The translations under genes were made by a program, and so were the position numbers. DNA of 64,000 bases from JACJVV01 sp964581515 (lineage in GTDB: Archaea > Nanobdellota > Nanobdellia > Woesearchaeales > JACJVV01). Location: the NCBI GenBank assembly GCA_964581515.1, contig CAZOOV010000007.1, positions 76,880 to 140,879 on the forward strand. The letters are read 5' to 3'. Within the stretch, counting starts at the first letter, position 1. Every line of letters begins with the position of its first letter. Of this stretch, positions 43,537-53,323 are shown in pieces. The notes beneath the pieces are model-generated. The model saw nothing but the letters and a program-made list of their open reading frames with translations, was not told the DNA's origin and searched no databases.

Positions 43537-45579
43537 ATGTCTGAATCAAAACTTGAAAAACTCAAAGATAAGAAAATTGCCTTAGTGATGCCACCAGCAC
43601 CATCTTATGGTGAGAATTTCTCATGGTTAGACTATCCTAGCCTTATTTTCATAGAAAACCATCTTAGAAAAAATGGCCTTAAGTCTAATATGATAGATTT
43701 ACATTTTAAATTTATCATGAGGATGCTAAACGATAAGAGTATAAAGGAAGATGCTAATAGGACAAAAGCAGAAATGAAAGAACTTCTAAAAGAAAAGAAT
43801 CTACTCAAAGATAAGATAGAATACTATCTCCATATATTTCACCATCTCAACTGGCTTAAAAAAGTTAATAAAGAAATGGACCTAAATGGAGTGAAGAATA
43901 TATATGAACTAGCACAGAAAAATCCATTTCTCAAAGATAATTCATTGTATTTTCTTATATCAGATTATGACATATTTAGAAAGAAACATGGACTAAATAA
44001 TGATAGGCATTTCCTTGAAGGTATTGAAGAAGAGTTCATTAAATGGCTAGAAAAAGCGCTTGAGGAGATAATCGAAGATAAAAACCTAGTGAAGTATGAT
44101 TTTATAGGTATTACTGTACCTTCTCTTGTGCATTTTCCTTATGCAATGCTGCTATCGAGACTCATAAAACAGAAGAGCGACTGTGTTATTGTTATGGGAG
44201 GACCTGCAATAATATTGACAGCTGATGAAGAGTTAAAAGCTTTACAACAAAAAGGATTTTTTGATGAATTTGTTAAATTAGGAGGAGAAAAGCAATTCCT
44301 CAAAATATTGAAGGAGAGATCAGACATTGAAGTTGATGATAAAGAATCTTCTGATTTATCTACCAATATCAATGAGCAGGTACTTATGTATCCTACTGAA
44401 ACACAGATAAAGAAGAAAGAAGCAAAACTTTCAATAAACTTTGGATGCTACTGGAATAAATGCAGTTTCTGTGATTTTTGCAACCTTTATGATAAATTCC
44501 AGATAAAGAAAGTTGACATCCTAATTGATGAGATGGAGCATCTCAACAAAGAATATGGGATGGATAGTTTCATGCTAAATACTGAATCACTTGTACCAGA
44601 ATATGCAAAAAAACTTTCATTAAAGATAATTAAAAGAGGATTGAAAATTAAATGGCATCCTATTTTCATGAGAGTCGACAAAAAATTCACGATAGAGATT
44701 TTCAAGACAATGAAAAAAAGCGGATGTGAATTGTCCAAAACAAGCATAGGAGTTGAATCTTTCTGCAATGAGGCTTTGGAATTCCTCAACAAACCATACA
44801 AGAAAGAAGATATAGTCTTATTTTTTGAGACAGCAAGGAAAGCAGGATTGGTTTTTGGCCAACTGAATATGATAATAGATACACCAGGTACCACATTAGT
44901 AGAGTCTTATGAAGGCGTAAAGATAATGAAAGAATATATTGATGTATTATCGGACTATGCATGTTCCAGATTACATCTCACAGCATCTTCGCCAATATGT
45001 AAGGATTATAAACAAAATCTGATAACACCTATTTATGAAATGGAAAAAAACGAAGAGGATTACAGTAAAAGATTCAATTTTCTCAACCATTGCGAACTAT
45101 ACTGCAATAGGATATCTTTCAAAAATTCAGCAACAATTGATAAGGAAATGTTCAAGAAACTAGAGATGGAATATGAGAAGCTATATGATTATCTTCATCT
45201 TTTCATGCATCATCCTAAACTTGATAGGCACAAGATGATAGACTTCATGGACAATAAAAATATGAGCTTTGATCTCAAGCTTAAGATGTTTGATAATATG
45301 GAAATACTAGGTTCAATAAAAAAAAGCGGAGACAAGCACAATCAAGGATTCATTGTCCCTAAAATAGATTTTTTTGTCACAGGATCATTCCTTAGAGGGC
45401 ATAAGTATATTAAACATATGAAGGCAGGAGAAACTCATAAATTCTCTGAGATAATAAAGCATAATATAGAAGAAGGAGTGATAGATGATAATACCCAGGG
45501 TGTTTCCAATATGATTGATTTCTTCGCACACCTACTGTCAAGACATTACTTTGAAGATGCAGAAATCATCCCACTCTGA
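43537..45579 (+). CDS. B12-binding-like radical SAM protein, 680 residues
   Basis: The N-terminus (KIALVMPPAPSYGENFSWLDY) begins a cobalamin-binding-like fold, interrupted by a helical insertion of about 120 residues, and continues with FIGITVPSLVHFPYAMLLSRL and CVIVMGGPAIIL. The radical SAM cluster is in INFGCYWNKCSFCDF at about residue 305; the motif is shared almost exactly with the second domain of the 49944-52490 protein (GCYWNKCCFCDD). A C-terminal domain of about 170 residues is unrecognised. It is probably cotranscribed with the preceding gene. It overlaps the convergent glycosyltransferase gene by 14 bases. Substrate unknown. Confidence 0.82.
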   Translation: MSESKLEKLKDKKIALVMPPAPSYGENFSWLDYPSLIFIENHLRKNGLKSNMIDLHFKFIMRMLNDKSIKEDANRTKAEMKELLKEKNLLKDKIEYYLHIFHHLNWLKKVNKEMDLNGVKNIYELAQKNPFLKDNSLYFLISDYDIFRKKHGLNNDRHFLEGIEEEFIKWLEKALEEIIEDKNLVKYDFIGITVPSLVHFPYAMLLSRLIKQKSDCVIVMGGPAIILTADEELKALQQKGFFDEFVKLGGEKQFLKILKERSDIEVDDKESSDLSTNINEQVLMYPTETQIKKKEAKLSINFGCYWNKCSFCDFCNLYDKFQIKKVDILIDEMEHLNKEYGMDSFMLNTESLVPEYAKKLSLKIIKRGLKIKWHPIFMRVDKKFTIEIFKTMKKSGCELSKTSIGVESFCNEALEFLNKPYKKEDIVLFFETARKAGLVFGQLNMIIDTPGTTLVESYEGVKIMKEYIDVLSDYACSRLHLTASSPICKDYKQNLITPIYEMEKNEEDYSKRFNFLNHCELYCNRISFKNSATIDKEMFKKLEMEYEKLYDYLHLFMHHPKLDRHKMIDFMDNKNMSFDLKLKMFDNMEILGSIKKSGDKHNQGFIVPKIDFFVTGSFLRGHKYIKHMKAGETHKFSEIIKHNIEEGVIDDNTQGVSNMIDFFAHLLSRHYFEDAEIIPL

Positions 45580-47137
45580 ATATCTCAAAAATAAACCCTT
45601 CCCTTTCAAATATATGATATATCTTAAGGCTTGTTGAAGAATTGATACTCTCAATGATATTGGAATGAATTCTTTGATAATAACACATATCCCTCAAGAG
45701 AAAAGTTTCAGAAAGTGTTGATGATTCACTTAACGATAAATAAGAATCATAATCAATTATTTTTTTATCTCCTAAAAATATTTCTGGACAAGAAGATACG
45801 ATAATAGATTCATCTGATAAATTATCTGAGATGAATTTTGGAACCTGCGATTGAAGTATTAAAGCATTATTATTCATCTTATCAACATCCGAAAGGAGAG
45901 TCAGTGCCAATATAAGGATAAGTGCAATAATAGGAAGCAGAATGAGCAAAGAATAATTTGACTTGCGCAGAACTCTAATATAATCTAAACCACAGCCAAT
46001 GAAGACAATTGTTGCAAAAACCCCTGTCAATAAAAATCTGTTGTAAAGATTGTAATACTCAAGACTGAATGGAAAATAATTGAAGAGAGAATTAAGCCAG
46101 AAAAATATAATAATTGAGGCTGCTGAAAAGTAAAGCGAAAAAATCATCAGAGCTTGCTTCTTGTTCTTTCTTGATAAATATAATATACCTATAAATGTAA
46201 GAATAATAATCAGCACCAACAGAATCATATGCAGATAATTTGAAGAGAACGATGTTATGAATGAAGCAAGCTTTTGCGGTTCTATATTACTACAGCTAGT
46301 ACTGCTGAATGCAAGTGTGAACAAGATGTCTGGAATGACAAGAACTGCATATACCGCTATAGGAAGTAATGTTTTTATGAACTTTAAGATGGCAGAAAAA
46401 ATAATATTTCTTTTCTTGTATAGATATATTAAAAAAAAGACAATAGCAATAGCATAATTCTCAATCCTGAAATGTGTCATGAAAGCAAGAGAGATTATAC
46501 TTAGCCAGAGAAGCGAATCCTTATTTTCCTTATAATAAAGCAATATTAATAAGATTGATAATGAGATGAAAAATACTGAAGGAACAGTATTATCAGCAGA
46601 TGCAGACCAGAATATATTAAGAGGGAATAGAGTGTAAATTAATGATGAGATAATACTTATCCTAATATTATTTGTGAGTATCTTAAGGATGAAGAAGAGC
46701 ATAATGGATGTCAACGAGCCCAATAATAATGAGATGTATATCGGAAGAAGATTACTAGGTCCAAACAGCTTGAAGAAAATAGATTGGAAAAAAGGCCATC
46801 CGTTGCTTTTAGAATACCATACAATATCAATATCATCGTAAGGCAATCCCTGATTCTCTGAAAACATCTGGTCTGCTCTATGCATATACATATGTTCATC
46901 CACATAGATAAGATTCTTAGGAACAACTATTGCTGTCCTTAAGATCATGCTGAATAGTAGGATGATAAGCAGAATAAACCATGTTCTTTTGTTTATTGAC
47001 CTAAAGAATTTTGATAAGTGAGGCATGTTGACATATATTAAATAAATTAAAGCTATGAAGCAGATGAGAGAGAGGATTGCATCTATCTTTCCTAATGCAA
47101 AATATGCTTCTTGTGATAATGATTCTAGATTGAACAT
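45566..47137 (-). CDS. GT39-type membrane glycosyltransferase
   Basis: A 523-residue protein with about twelve membrane helices. It resembles dolichyl-phosphate-mannose/ArnT-like (PMT, GT-C fold) glycosyltransferases, which move a sugar from a lipid carrier to proteins or lipids outside the membrane. The first outer loop has NLIYVDEHMYMHRADQ, with the Asp-Glu pair typical of the catalytic loop. NGWPFFQSIFFKLFG and FPLNIFWSASADNTVP follow, also usual for the family. The C-terminal outer part is short. Acceptor and sugar are unknown; the Ser-rich secreted peptides nearby are possible acceptors (inference). Confidence 0.82.
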   Translation of the reverse strand: MFNLESLSQEAYFALGKIDAILSLICFIALIYLIYVNMPHLSKFFRSINKRTWFILLIILLFSMILRTAIVVPKNLIYVDEHMYMHRADQMFSENQGLPYDDIDIVWYSKSNGWPFFQSIFFKLFGPSNLLPIYISLLLGSLTSIMLFFILKILTNNIRISIISSLIYTLFPLNIFWSASADNTVPSVFFISLSILLILLYYKENKDSLLWLSIISLAFMTHFRIENYAIAIVFFLIYLYKKRNIIFSAILKFIKTLLPIAVYAVLVIPDILFTLAFSSTSCSNIEPQKLASFITSFSSNYLHMILLVLIIILTFIGILYLSRKNKKQALMIFSLYFSAASIIIFFWLNSLFNYFPFSLEYYNLYNRFLLTGVFATIVFIGCGLDYIRVLRKSNYSLLILLPIIALILILALTLLSDVDKMNNNALILQSQVPKFISDNLSDESIIVSSCPEIFLGDKKIIDYDSYLSLSESSTLSETFLLRDMCYYQRIHSNIIESINSSTSLKIYHIFEREGFIFEIFRVG

Positions 47138-47220
47138 GCAAACTCAATTCATACTTGCTCATATATAAATAATTATGGACTCGAAAATAGCGTTTGGCTT
47201 TCATCATGTTTTTAGCAACG

Positions 47221-47231
47221 ACAATTTTATA
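47221..47231 (+). promoter_or_regulatory. TATA box and ribosome site of the 47272 gene
   Basis: ACAATTTTATAAAGTTGC contains TTTATAAAG about 48 bases before the ATG. The leader contains GGGAGTG, a Shine-Dalgarno-like site about 6 bases before the start at 47272. Confidence 0.5.
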
Positions 47232-47271
47232 AAGTTGCAAAAGCAAGAAATATGACATAGGGAGTGAACAC

Positions 47272-48303
47272 ATGAGAGTTAAAAGACTAGCCAAAAATAT
47301 ACCATATGTTCTCCAGAAGCCTCAGCTAGTAGGCAGAATAATTAAAAATTACGCAAATATAATATTTCTCAGAAAACAGATGTTGAGATCCATACAGATG
47401 GATATGGGCTATGAATGCCAACTTGACTGCAAGCATTGCTATTCACACAAAATGAAGAGGAAAGATAAGAAGCTGTTGAATGTTGATGAGATGAAGAAGA
47501 TAGTCGATGATTCTATTGAACTTGGAGCATTGCATTTCTGCCTATCAGGAGGAGAGCCTTTGCTATATGAGAAAAGACTTCTTGAATTGATAAGGCATAT
47601 AGAATCCAGAGGGAGATATTCAGCGATGGTCACAAATGCATACGCTTTGGATGATATAATGTTGGAAAAATTAAAGGATGCAGGACTTAAGATGATGGTT
47701 GTGAGTATTGGTTCGCATGATGCCAATAAGCACGATGAGCATAGAGGAAAGAAAGGATCATATGCGAAAGCTGTGAAAGCAGTGAGAACTGCTAAAAAGA
47801 TGGGATTTAAGGTATTTATCAATTCAGTCATAACATCAAATAATACTACAAAAAAAGAATTGGATGAAATGAAGGAGATTAATAGGGAATTAGGCGCAGA
47901 AACGCATGTGAACCTGCTTGCCCCAATCGGTAAATTAAGTGATAGAGAAGACATATTATTTGATGATGAAGAACAAATAAAAAAGATTCTGGGAGAAGAA
48001 GATATACACTCATGCACTGACAGGAACTATTTTGGCACAGGTTGTCCTGCAGGAAAGGAAAAGATACTAATCACTGCATATGGTGATGTCATGCCCTGTG
48101 CTATGATACAGATGAGCTTTGGCAATCTAAAAAAAGAAAGTCTTAAAGAAGTGTTGAAAAAAATGCAGAATGATAAATGCTTTGGGAAGTATAAAGGGAT
48201 GTGTCTTCCGTCGAGCAATAAAGAATTCATGAGTGAATATTTGACAAAGATTCAGAGTACAGACAAGCTACCTCTAAATATCTGTAAGAACAAAGGAAAA
48301 TAA
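47272..48303 (+). CDS. radical SAM/SPASM-like peptide-modification enzyme
   Basis: A 343-residue radical SAM enzyme. GYECQLDCKHCYSH has the CxxxCxxC cluster at residues about 47-54, and FCLSGGEPLLYE the SAM-binding GGEP. The C-terminal part shows a SPASM/twitch-like cysteine pattern: HSCTDRNYFGTGCPAGKEK, then ITAYGDVMPCAMIQMSFGNL and YKGMCLP. The order G-D-V-x-PC followed by GNL is characteristic of enzymes that modify ribosomal peptides. It stands alone with its own promoter, divergent from the glycosyltransferase. Its peptide substrate may be the Hxs precursors or something unseen. Confidence 0.87.
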   Translation: MRVKRLAKNIPYVLQKPQLVGRIIKNYANIIFLRKQMLRSIQMDMGYECQLDCKHCYSHKMKRKDKKLLNVDEMKKIVDDSIELGALHFCLSGGEPLLYEKRLLELIRHIESRGRYSAMVTNAYALDDIMLEKLKDAGLKMMVVSIGSHDANKHDEHRGKKGSYAKAVKAVRTAKKMGFKVFINSVITSNNTTKKELDEMKEINRELGAETHVNLLAPIGKLSDREDILFDDEEQIKKILGEEDIHSCTDRNYFGTGCPAGKEKILITAYGDVMPCAMIQMSFGNLKKESLKEVLKKMQNDKCFGKYKGMCLPSSNKEFMSEYLTKIQSTDKLPLNICKNKGK

Positions 48304-48350
48304 TTCTGCCAATCAAGAGTTAATAATTAAATATGCAAAGGTGAACAGGC

Positions 48351-49901
48351 TTAATCTTTTCTTCCATATAGAAGATATTCTTCTAATCTAATGAAATTAC
48401 CTTCAATAAAACAATCATATATTTTATAGAAATCAAAATCCCTCTTCATATTCTCAATAACCTGCCTTGCACGAGGATTTTGAGATGCATATGTTGAAGC
48501 GAAGACTCCTGATTTATCCCTAAAGAACAAAGAAAGGATATCTTCTTCTAGTGAAGCTTTCCTTACTGTTTCAAAGTCAATTAGGAATATGCCTTGATTG
48601 TTCAATATGAGATTCCTAGGGGAAAAATCACCATGTATAAGGTCAGGAGTTAAATCTTTAGGAAGTCTTTTATTCATATAGTCTTTAGCAAGAGAAAGTG
48701 TCTTATCTGATACATCCATAGATTTTGCCATAGCGAGAAGATCCTTTATTCTTTTTCTTATATACTTATGAACATATGATTTGTTTATCTCCATCACAGA
48801 CTTTTCATGAATGGCAGAAAGCTTCTTCGCTATCAACTTATAAGCATCCCTTTTGCCATATCTCCTCAGACTAATCAATGTTTTCATAGATAGACCAGAG
48901 ATCCACTTCAAAGATAGTCTCGCGGAATCTACATCAATCAATGGAATACCCATGCCCCTGGAGAGTGCTGTCCTTATGTATTTTGCTACATCATTTTTTA
49001 TTGCAAAAGGTTGACGTGGAACAAACTCATTTCCACTGTTAAAACTGACATATTCTTTCCATGTGCCCTCACACAGTTGATCGAATTTACATTTTCTGCA
49101 TGAATCAGGTTTATCTTTAGCTTTTGATTTTCGCGTATTTAACCAATCCTCATCATCATACAACATACTCTTCGTCTCTATGTCTATTAATATAGACTCA
49201 GAAATGAGATCCTCATAACCATACATCATACAATAAGGAACCCCTTCAGTCTTGACATTTATATGTGCATCAAGACAGATTTGAATGGCTGTATGAAGAA
49301 AAGGGATAACATCCATCATTCTTGGAACAACTGAATCAAAGTTATCCATCGCAGCACCCATTGGATGTACAAAAGCAAACTGAGGCTGGTTCACATCTAA
49401 TTTTTTCAAAAGAGATGCAATTACAGGTAAGGACTTATAATTCTGCTTTGTAATCACTGTATTTGTACCTACTTCTGCCCCCAATTCTTTCATGTTCATT
49501 ATAGCTTTTACAGTCTGGTGAAAAGAACCAGGAACTCTTGTCAATGAATCATGAAGGGCTGCAGTGTGCCCATGTATAGAAGGTCCAAACGCAGTGACTC
49601 CAGCATCAATGACTTTCTTTAGAAATGTTTTATTAGCCAACATCCTGCAATTAGATTGTAATTCGATTGATTTAAATCCTAATTCCTTTGCATAAGATAA
49701 TAATTCCAGAAGATCATCCCTTATTGTGACTTCTCCTCCTGTAAAGACAATACGGTCGCACCTGCCAATAGATTCTTTCATGTCAGCTTTCAATTCTGCA
49801 GTAGTCCTGTCACCTAAATGCTTGTTGTCATGTGCTACACAGAAAACGCAATTATTATTACATCCATATCCTGTCTTGAGATCAAGTATCCTGCTATTCA
49901 T
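48351..49901 (-). CDS. radical SAM enzyme fused to an aminoglycoside-phosphotransferase-like kinase
   Basis: A 516-residue two-domain protein. Residues 1-300 are radical SAM: GYGCNNNCVFC at 12-21, VFTGGEVTIRDDLLELL, and GHTAALHDSLTRVPGSF. This part ends in CRKCKFDQLCEGTW, an auxiliary Cys motif also found in two neighbours. Residues about 335-516 are an APH/choline-kinase-like fold with LIHGDFSPRNLIL (catalytic HxDxxxxN) at about 418 and FLIDFETV (Mg2+ Asp) at about 433. No N-terminal kinase lobe with a clear P-loop is visible. The fusion suggests phosphorylation and radical modification of one substrate. It lies downstream of the twin-radical SAM gene on the same strand. Confidence 0.88.
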   Translation of the reverse strand: MNSRILDLKTGYGCNNNCVFCVAHDNKHLGDRTTAELKADMKESIGRCDRIVFTGGEVTIRDDLLELLSYAKELGFKSIELQSNCRMLANKTFLKKVIDAGVTAFGPSIHGHTAALHDSLTRVPGSFHQTVKAIMNMKELGAEVGTNTVITKQNYKSLPVIASLLKKLDVNQPQFAFVHPMGAAMDNFDSVVPRMMDVIPFLHTAIQICLDAHINVKTEGVPYCMMYGYEDLISESILIDIETKSMLYDDEDWLNTRKSKAKDKPDSCRKCKFDQLCEGTWKEYVSFNSGNEFVPRQPFAIKNDVAKYIRTALSRGMGIPLIDVDSARLSLKWISGLSMKTLISLRRYGKRDAYKLIAKKLSAIHEKSVMEINKSYVHKYIRKRIKDLLAMAKSMDVSDKTLSLAKDYMNKRLPKDLTPDLIHGDFSPRNLILNNQGIFLIDFETVRKASLEEDILSLFFRDKSGVFASTYASQNPRARQVIENMKRDFDFYKIYDCFIEGNFIRLEEYLLYGRKD

Positions 49902-49943
49902 CTTTGCTCATTGTTCATCTTTGCTCATTGTTCATCTCTACTC

Positions 49944-52490
49944 CTATTCATCTTTACTTAAGGATTCTTTGAACTCTTTTAGAATGTCTCTTGGCATTAT
50001 ATTCTTTTTCTTGCAATCCCAATAGAAATCTATTATATCTTTTGCTGTAGTCCTATCAACTTCTCCTGAGACATGCTTGTATTCATAGGAATATTTGAAT
50101 GGAGCAGTCATATTTTTATCATACTGGATGCCATATTTCTCAGGCTGATTGAAAACTTTAGTATTAGGAATCAAATAAAATATGCTGAATATTGCATCAA
50201 TCTCAGGATGTTCAAGCAAGAACCTAATTGTCCCTAGTGCCTCAGTCAAGGTCTCAGATGGAAGCCCTAATATCACTTGTATCCCTAATTTAAGGTTAAT
50301 TGCTTTTGCATCGTCCATTATCCGCCTTACATTCTTGAAGTCTATTCCCTTCTCACAATGATCCAAAAGACGTTGACAAGAAGATTCCATGCCAAAATCA
50401 AGATAAAAACAGCCTGCTTCTTTTGCAAGCATCAAGACTTCCTTAGTCAGCTCTTTTTCAAATCTGAGCATTGTGCTCCATTCAATCTTTATATCAGCAT
50501 CTATCATCTGTCTAGAGAATTCCTGAAGTTGCTTAGTAGAGAATGTAGCATTAGATATAACAAGAGATTTGACATTATATTTTTCTTGCAGAATCTTTAT
50601 GTCCGCAATTACTTTGCTGACTTTTCTTTCCCTATATGTGGATTTTGGAAGGGGTAGATCATCACAGAAACAGCATTTGTTCCAATAACAGCCTCTTGCA
50701 GTCTCATATGTAAGATGCAACTTGTTCTTCTGTCTTGTTGCTTTATACCTCCCCAAATTTAATCCATCAAAATTAGGACATGAAAGTGTGTTAAGGTCTG
50801 CTTCATATTTCCCAGTATTAATTATGATTTTCTGATCTTTTGACCTTTTATACATCAGATTAGGTATGCCTGAAACTGATTTGCCATTGTTAAGAGCATT
50901 TAATAAAAGATATAATGGCTCTTCTCCATCAAAAATAATAGCATAATCTATGATATCAAAGAAATGAGGTATGTCCTTTAACGACTTCCTGAAAAAAGAT
51001 ACCCATTGACCTCCTATTATTATCTTTGTCTCTGGTTTTTCCTTCTTTATCATCTTTGATATAGTCAATGTAGCAAGTATCTGCGACATAGAAGTCACAG
51101 AGAACCCTATAATGTTATATTTGGCCAACCTGGAACAGATATTATTGTTGAAGAAAGAATAAAAGACATTATCTTCATTATCTTCTTTGTTCTCGAGGAA
51201 GCTCATCAGACTGTCAGATAGCAGTTTATCACCTATAAAAGAGTTTGATGCTTCGCGGATATTCTTATAATCAAGCTTATTGATTACAGGTTCTGTCCTG
51301 TCAGTCTCAGAACTGCCACCCCCCTTACCATCTGTATAGAGATTTAGCTTCTTAGCTTTCATATCTTCAAAGAAATCTAAATTGAGATCAATCTGATCTG
51401 CAAAAATACCTTTTGAAGCAAGGTATGCTTTCAGGATAGGAGTTGCAAGCGGAGGGACAGTAGTCTCATAGCAAGGAGGGATGCATAAGAGGATATCTGA
51501 GTTTTCTTTTAGACTATTTGAGAGATCCAGTTGAGTTGGGCTTCCAGTCCTTTTAATCGGTTTAAGATCACCAATACCAAATTCACTAAGATCAATCGCG
51601 TTAAAACCATCACAGATCTTGTAGCAAGAACAATCATTGCATACTTCTGTCTTTTTTTTCAGCCTGTACCAAGGAAGATCTTTTATCCCTGAGTTATATT
51701 GTTCAGGAGGCTGGCATGAATCACCTAAATCTGGTGGAGACTCCCTATTCTTGAATGATTCATCATATTTTCCTAAAACGCAGAAAGGGATCTTTGAGAA
51801 TTCAACTTCAAAATCATTTTGTTTACAGTAATCATATATCTCAGTCACAATAGGACCTAAATCTTTAATAGGAATATAATCTGAGAAATCCTGATTTGGG
51901 ATGTTAGGGATTGATATATGAAGCTTCTTTATGCCAATTCTCTTAAGGAGATTAATCAAGTCAATTATGTCATCTTTATTCTGTCTGCATATTAAAGTTG
52001 TTATTATTATATTGATATCTGCATCATGTTTAAGAAGATTCTTAATTCCCTGCAATGATTTATCAAAACTATCTTTTATAAGAGTAATACTGTCATGTAT
52101 CTTTGCATTATGCCCATACAAAGGAATCCTCACTGTAGTTATACCTGAACTTACTAATTGAGATGCGAATTCCTTATCATGCAATCTTTTTCCATGCGTT
52201 GCAAGTATTATGTCTTCAAAATTAAATGATTTCAGGTATTTAATAAGAGGGATTATGCCATCATAATCAATAGGATCACAACCAGATATCTCAATATTCT
52301 TCACTCCACGCTTATAGAACTCTGCAATATTCTTCATTACAGCAATCTTCTGGCGCTTAAAGTCAGGACTATCCTGATCTATACTTTCTTTGTTCTCTTC
52401 CTGGACTGTCTTGCCTTTCTGTGAAATGCCACAGAAGAAACAGTCGTTAGTGCATCCAGGAGAAAGAATTATTCCACCGTTTTTTACCAT
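49944..52490 (-). CDS. twin radical SAM protein: HxsC-like domain fused to a B12-type radical SAM
   Basis: An 848-residue fusion. Domain 1 (residues 1-300) has ILSPGCTNDCFFCG with CxxxCxxC at 13-20, IEISGCDPIDY where GGEP normally sits (ISGCDP), and LYGHNAKIHDSITL. It closes with CNDCSCYKICDGF. A cobalamin-binding-like region (about 335-575) follows, with ILLCIPPCYETTVPPLATPI and KIIIGGQWVSFF. Domain 2 (about 590-848) has TYETARGCYWNKCCFCDD and FGMESSCQRLLDHCEKG. Two SAM clusters in one chain suggest two successive modifications of one substrate. It is the first gene of the pair with the kinase fusion (42-base gap). Confidence 0.88.
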   Translation of the reverse strand: MVKNGGIILSPGCTNDCFFCGISQKGKTVQEENKESIDQDSPDFKRQKIAVMKNIAEFYKRGVKNIEISGCDPIDYDGIIPLIKYLKSFNFEDIILATHGKRLHDKEFASQLVSSGITTVRIPLYGHNAKIHDSITLIKDSFDKSLQGIKNLLKHDADINIIITTLICRQNKDDIIDLINLLKRIGIKKLHISIPNIPNQDFSDYIPIKDLGPIVTEIYDYCKQNDFEVEFSKIPFCVLGKYDESFKNRESPPDLGDSCQPPEQYNSGIKDLPWYRLKKKTEVCNDCSCYKICDGFNAIDLSEFGIGDLKPIKRTGSPTQLDLSNSLKENSDILLCIPPCYETTVPPLATPILKAYLASKGIFADQIDLNLDFFEDMKAKKLNLYTDGKGGGSSETDRTEPVINKLDYKNIREASNSFIGDKLLSDSLMSFLENKEDNEDNVFYSFFNNNICSRLAKYNIIGFSVTSMSQILATLTISKMIKKEKPETKIIIGGQWVSFFRKSLKDIPHFFDIIDYAIIFDGEEPLYLLLNALNNGKSVSGIPNLMYKRSKDQKIIINTGKYEADLNTLSCPNFDGLNLGRYKATRQKNKLHLTYETARGCYWNKCCFCDDLPLPKSTYRERKVSKVIADIKILQEKYNVKSLVISNATFSTKQLQEFSRQMIDADIKIEWSTMLRFEKELTKEVLMLAKEAGCFYLDFGMESSCQRLLDHCEKGIDFKNVRRIMDDAKAINLKLGIQVILGLPSETLTEALGTIRFLLEHPEIDAIFSIFYLIPNTKVFNQPEKYGIQYDKNMTAPFKYSYEYKHVSGEVDRTTAKDIIDFYWDCKKKNIMPRDILKEFKESLSKDE

Positions 52491-52536
52491 CTTAGGATAT
52501 ATACTTAAATGTATGTCATGAGGGGCTTATCCAGTA

Positions 52537-52552
52537 TATAAAATATTTTATA
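52537..52552. promoter_or_regulatory. 16-base palindromic double TATA box
   Basis: TATAAAATATTTTATA is a perfect palindrome that offers a TTTTATA box in each direction. It lies between the twin-radical SAM gene (minus, start 52490) and the PEP-utilising-like gene (plus, start 52581). Confidence 0.55.
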
Positions 52553-52580
52553 AACGAATATAACCATGCTTTTAGTTATT

Positions 52581-53321
52581 ATGAAGACAAGAGATGATGC
52601 TTTGGAAATTTTTGTTGAAAATCCATCTAAATTGACAAAAAAATTCATTGAGATTGTTGATAAAAAGAAAAAGATATATGATGAACTGTTGAAAGCAAAG
52701 GGATTTCTCAGGCAAATTATAAACGGAGTCAAACTAAGGTTGTGGTATAAACACAAATATGAAGAGATATATGAGTTTGTCAAGCATTATGATATTAAAA
52801 CAGATAGTGTTAAAGGATTGTTTCAGGAGTTTGACAAGATTGCAGATATGATATTTCTTAATAATATGTTGTTAATGTATTCACATCTTACTGAGAAGAA
52901 GAAGAAGAATATCTCCAGGATCATAACTGTTGAGGATAAGAAGATGATTATGCTCAAGGGAGTGGCACTGAAAAAGAATTCATGTGATGAGTTCAAAAAG
53001 AAATTTGGACATTATGCACTGAATGCATTTGAGCTGTCATCACCAAGATTCTCTGAATATAATGATAATGAGATTATGAAGATTGCAAAATTCACAAAAG
53101 AGTTTGAATGCAAGAAAAATGTTGAATTGAGCAATTGCATACATAAGCCTGAGCAATTATTCCATGTGTATTCTGCATTGCGTGAAGAGCTAAGGTCAAT
53201 TGCATTACTTATTGTCAGCAAGATCAGATATAAATTACTTAAAGTTGCAAAAGAGAAAAAGATAAAGAATATATTTGATCTTAGTTATGAAGATGTCTTA
53301 AGGCTTGGAGAGGGGACTTGA
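52581..53321 (+). CDS. PEP-utilising-enzyme-like central domain protein
   Basis: A 246-residue helical protein. The segment KKKFGHYALNAFELSSPRF SEYNDNEIMKI, seen at about residues 140-170, resembles the FGHR-x-x-ELDLxxPRWxE region between the ATP-grasp and phosphohistidine domains of rifampin phosphotransferase and PEP-synthase-like enzymes. The flanking helices (LRDDALEIF-type, EQLFHVYSALREELRSIALL) also fit that domain. No ATP-grasp domain is encoded here. The start at 52581 is preferred to 52566 because transcription should begin near 52576. The stop overlaps the leader of the next gene, encoding the His swivel domain, so the two are coupled. Confidence 0.6.
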   Translation: MKTRDDALEIFVENPSKLTKKFIEIVDKKKKIYDELLKAKGFLRQIINGVKLRLWYKHKYEEIYEFVKHYDIKTDSVKGLFQEFDKIADMIFLNNMLLMYSHLTEKKKKNISRIITVEDKKMIMLKGVALKKNSCDEFKKKFGHYALNAFELSSPRFSEYNDNEIMKIAKFTKEFECKKNVELSNCIHKPEQLFHVYSALREELRSIALLIVSKIRYKLLKVAKEKKIKNIFDLSYEDVLRLGEGT

Positions 53322-53323
53322 AG

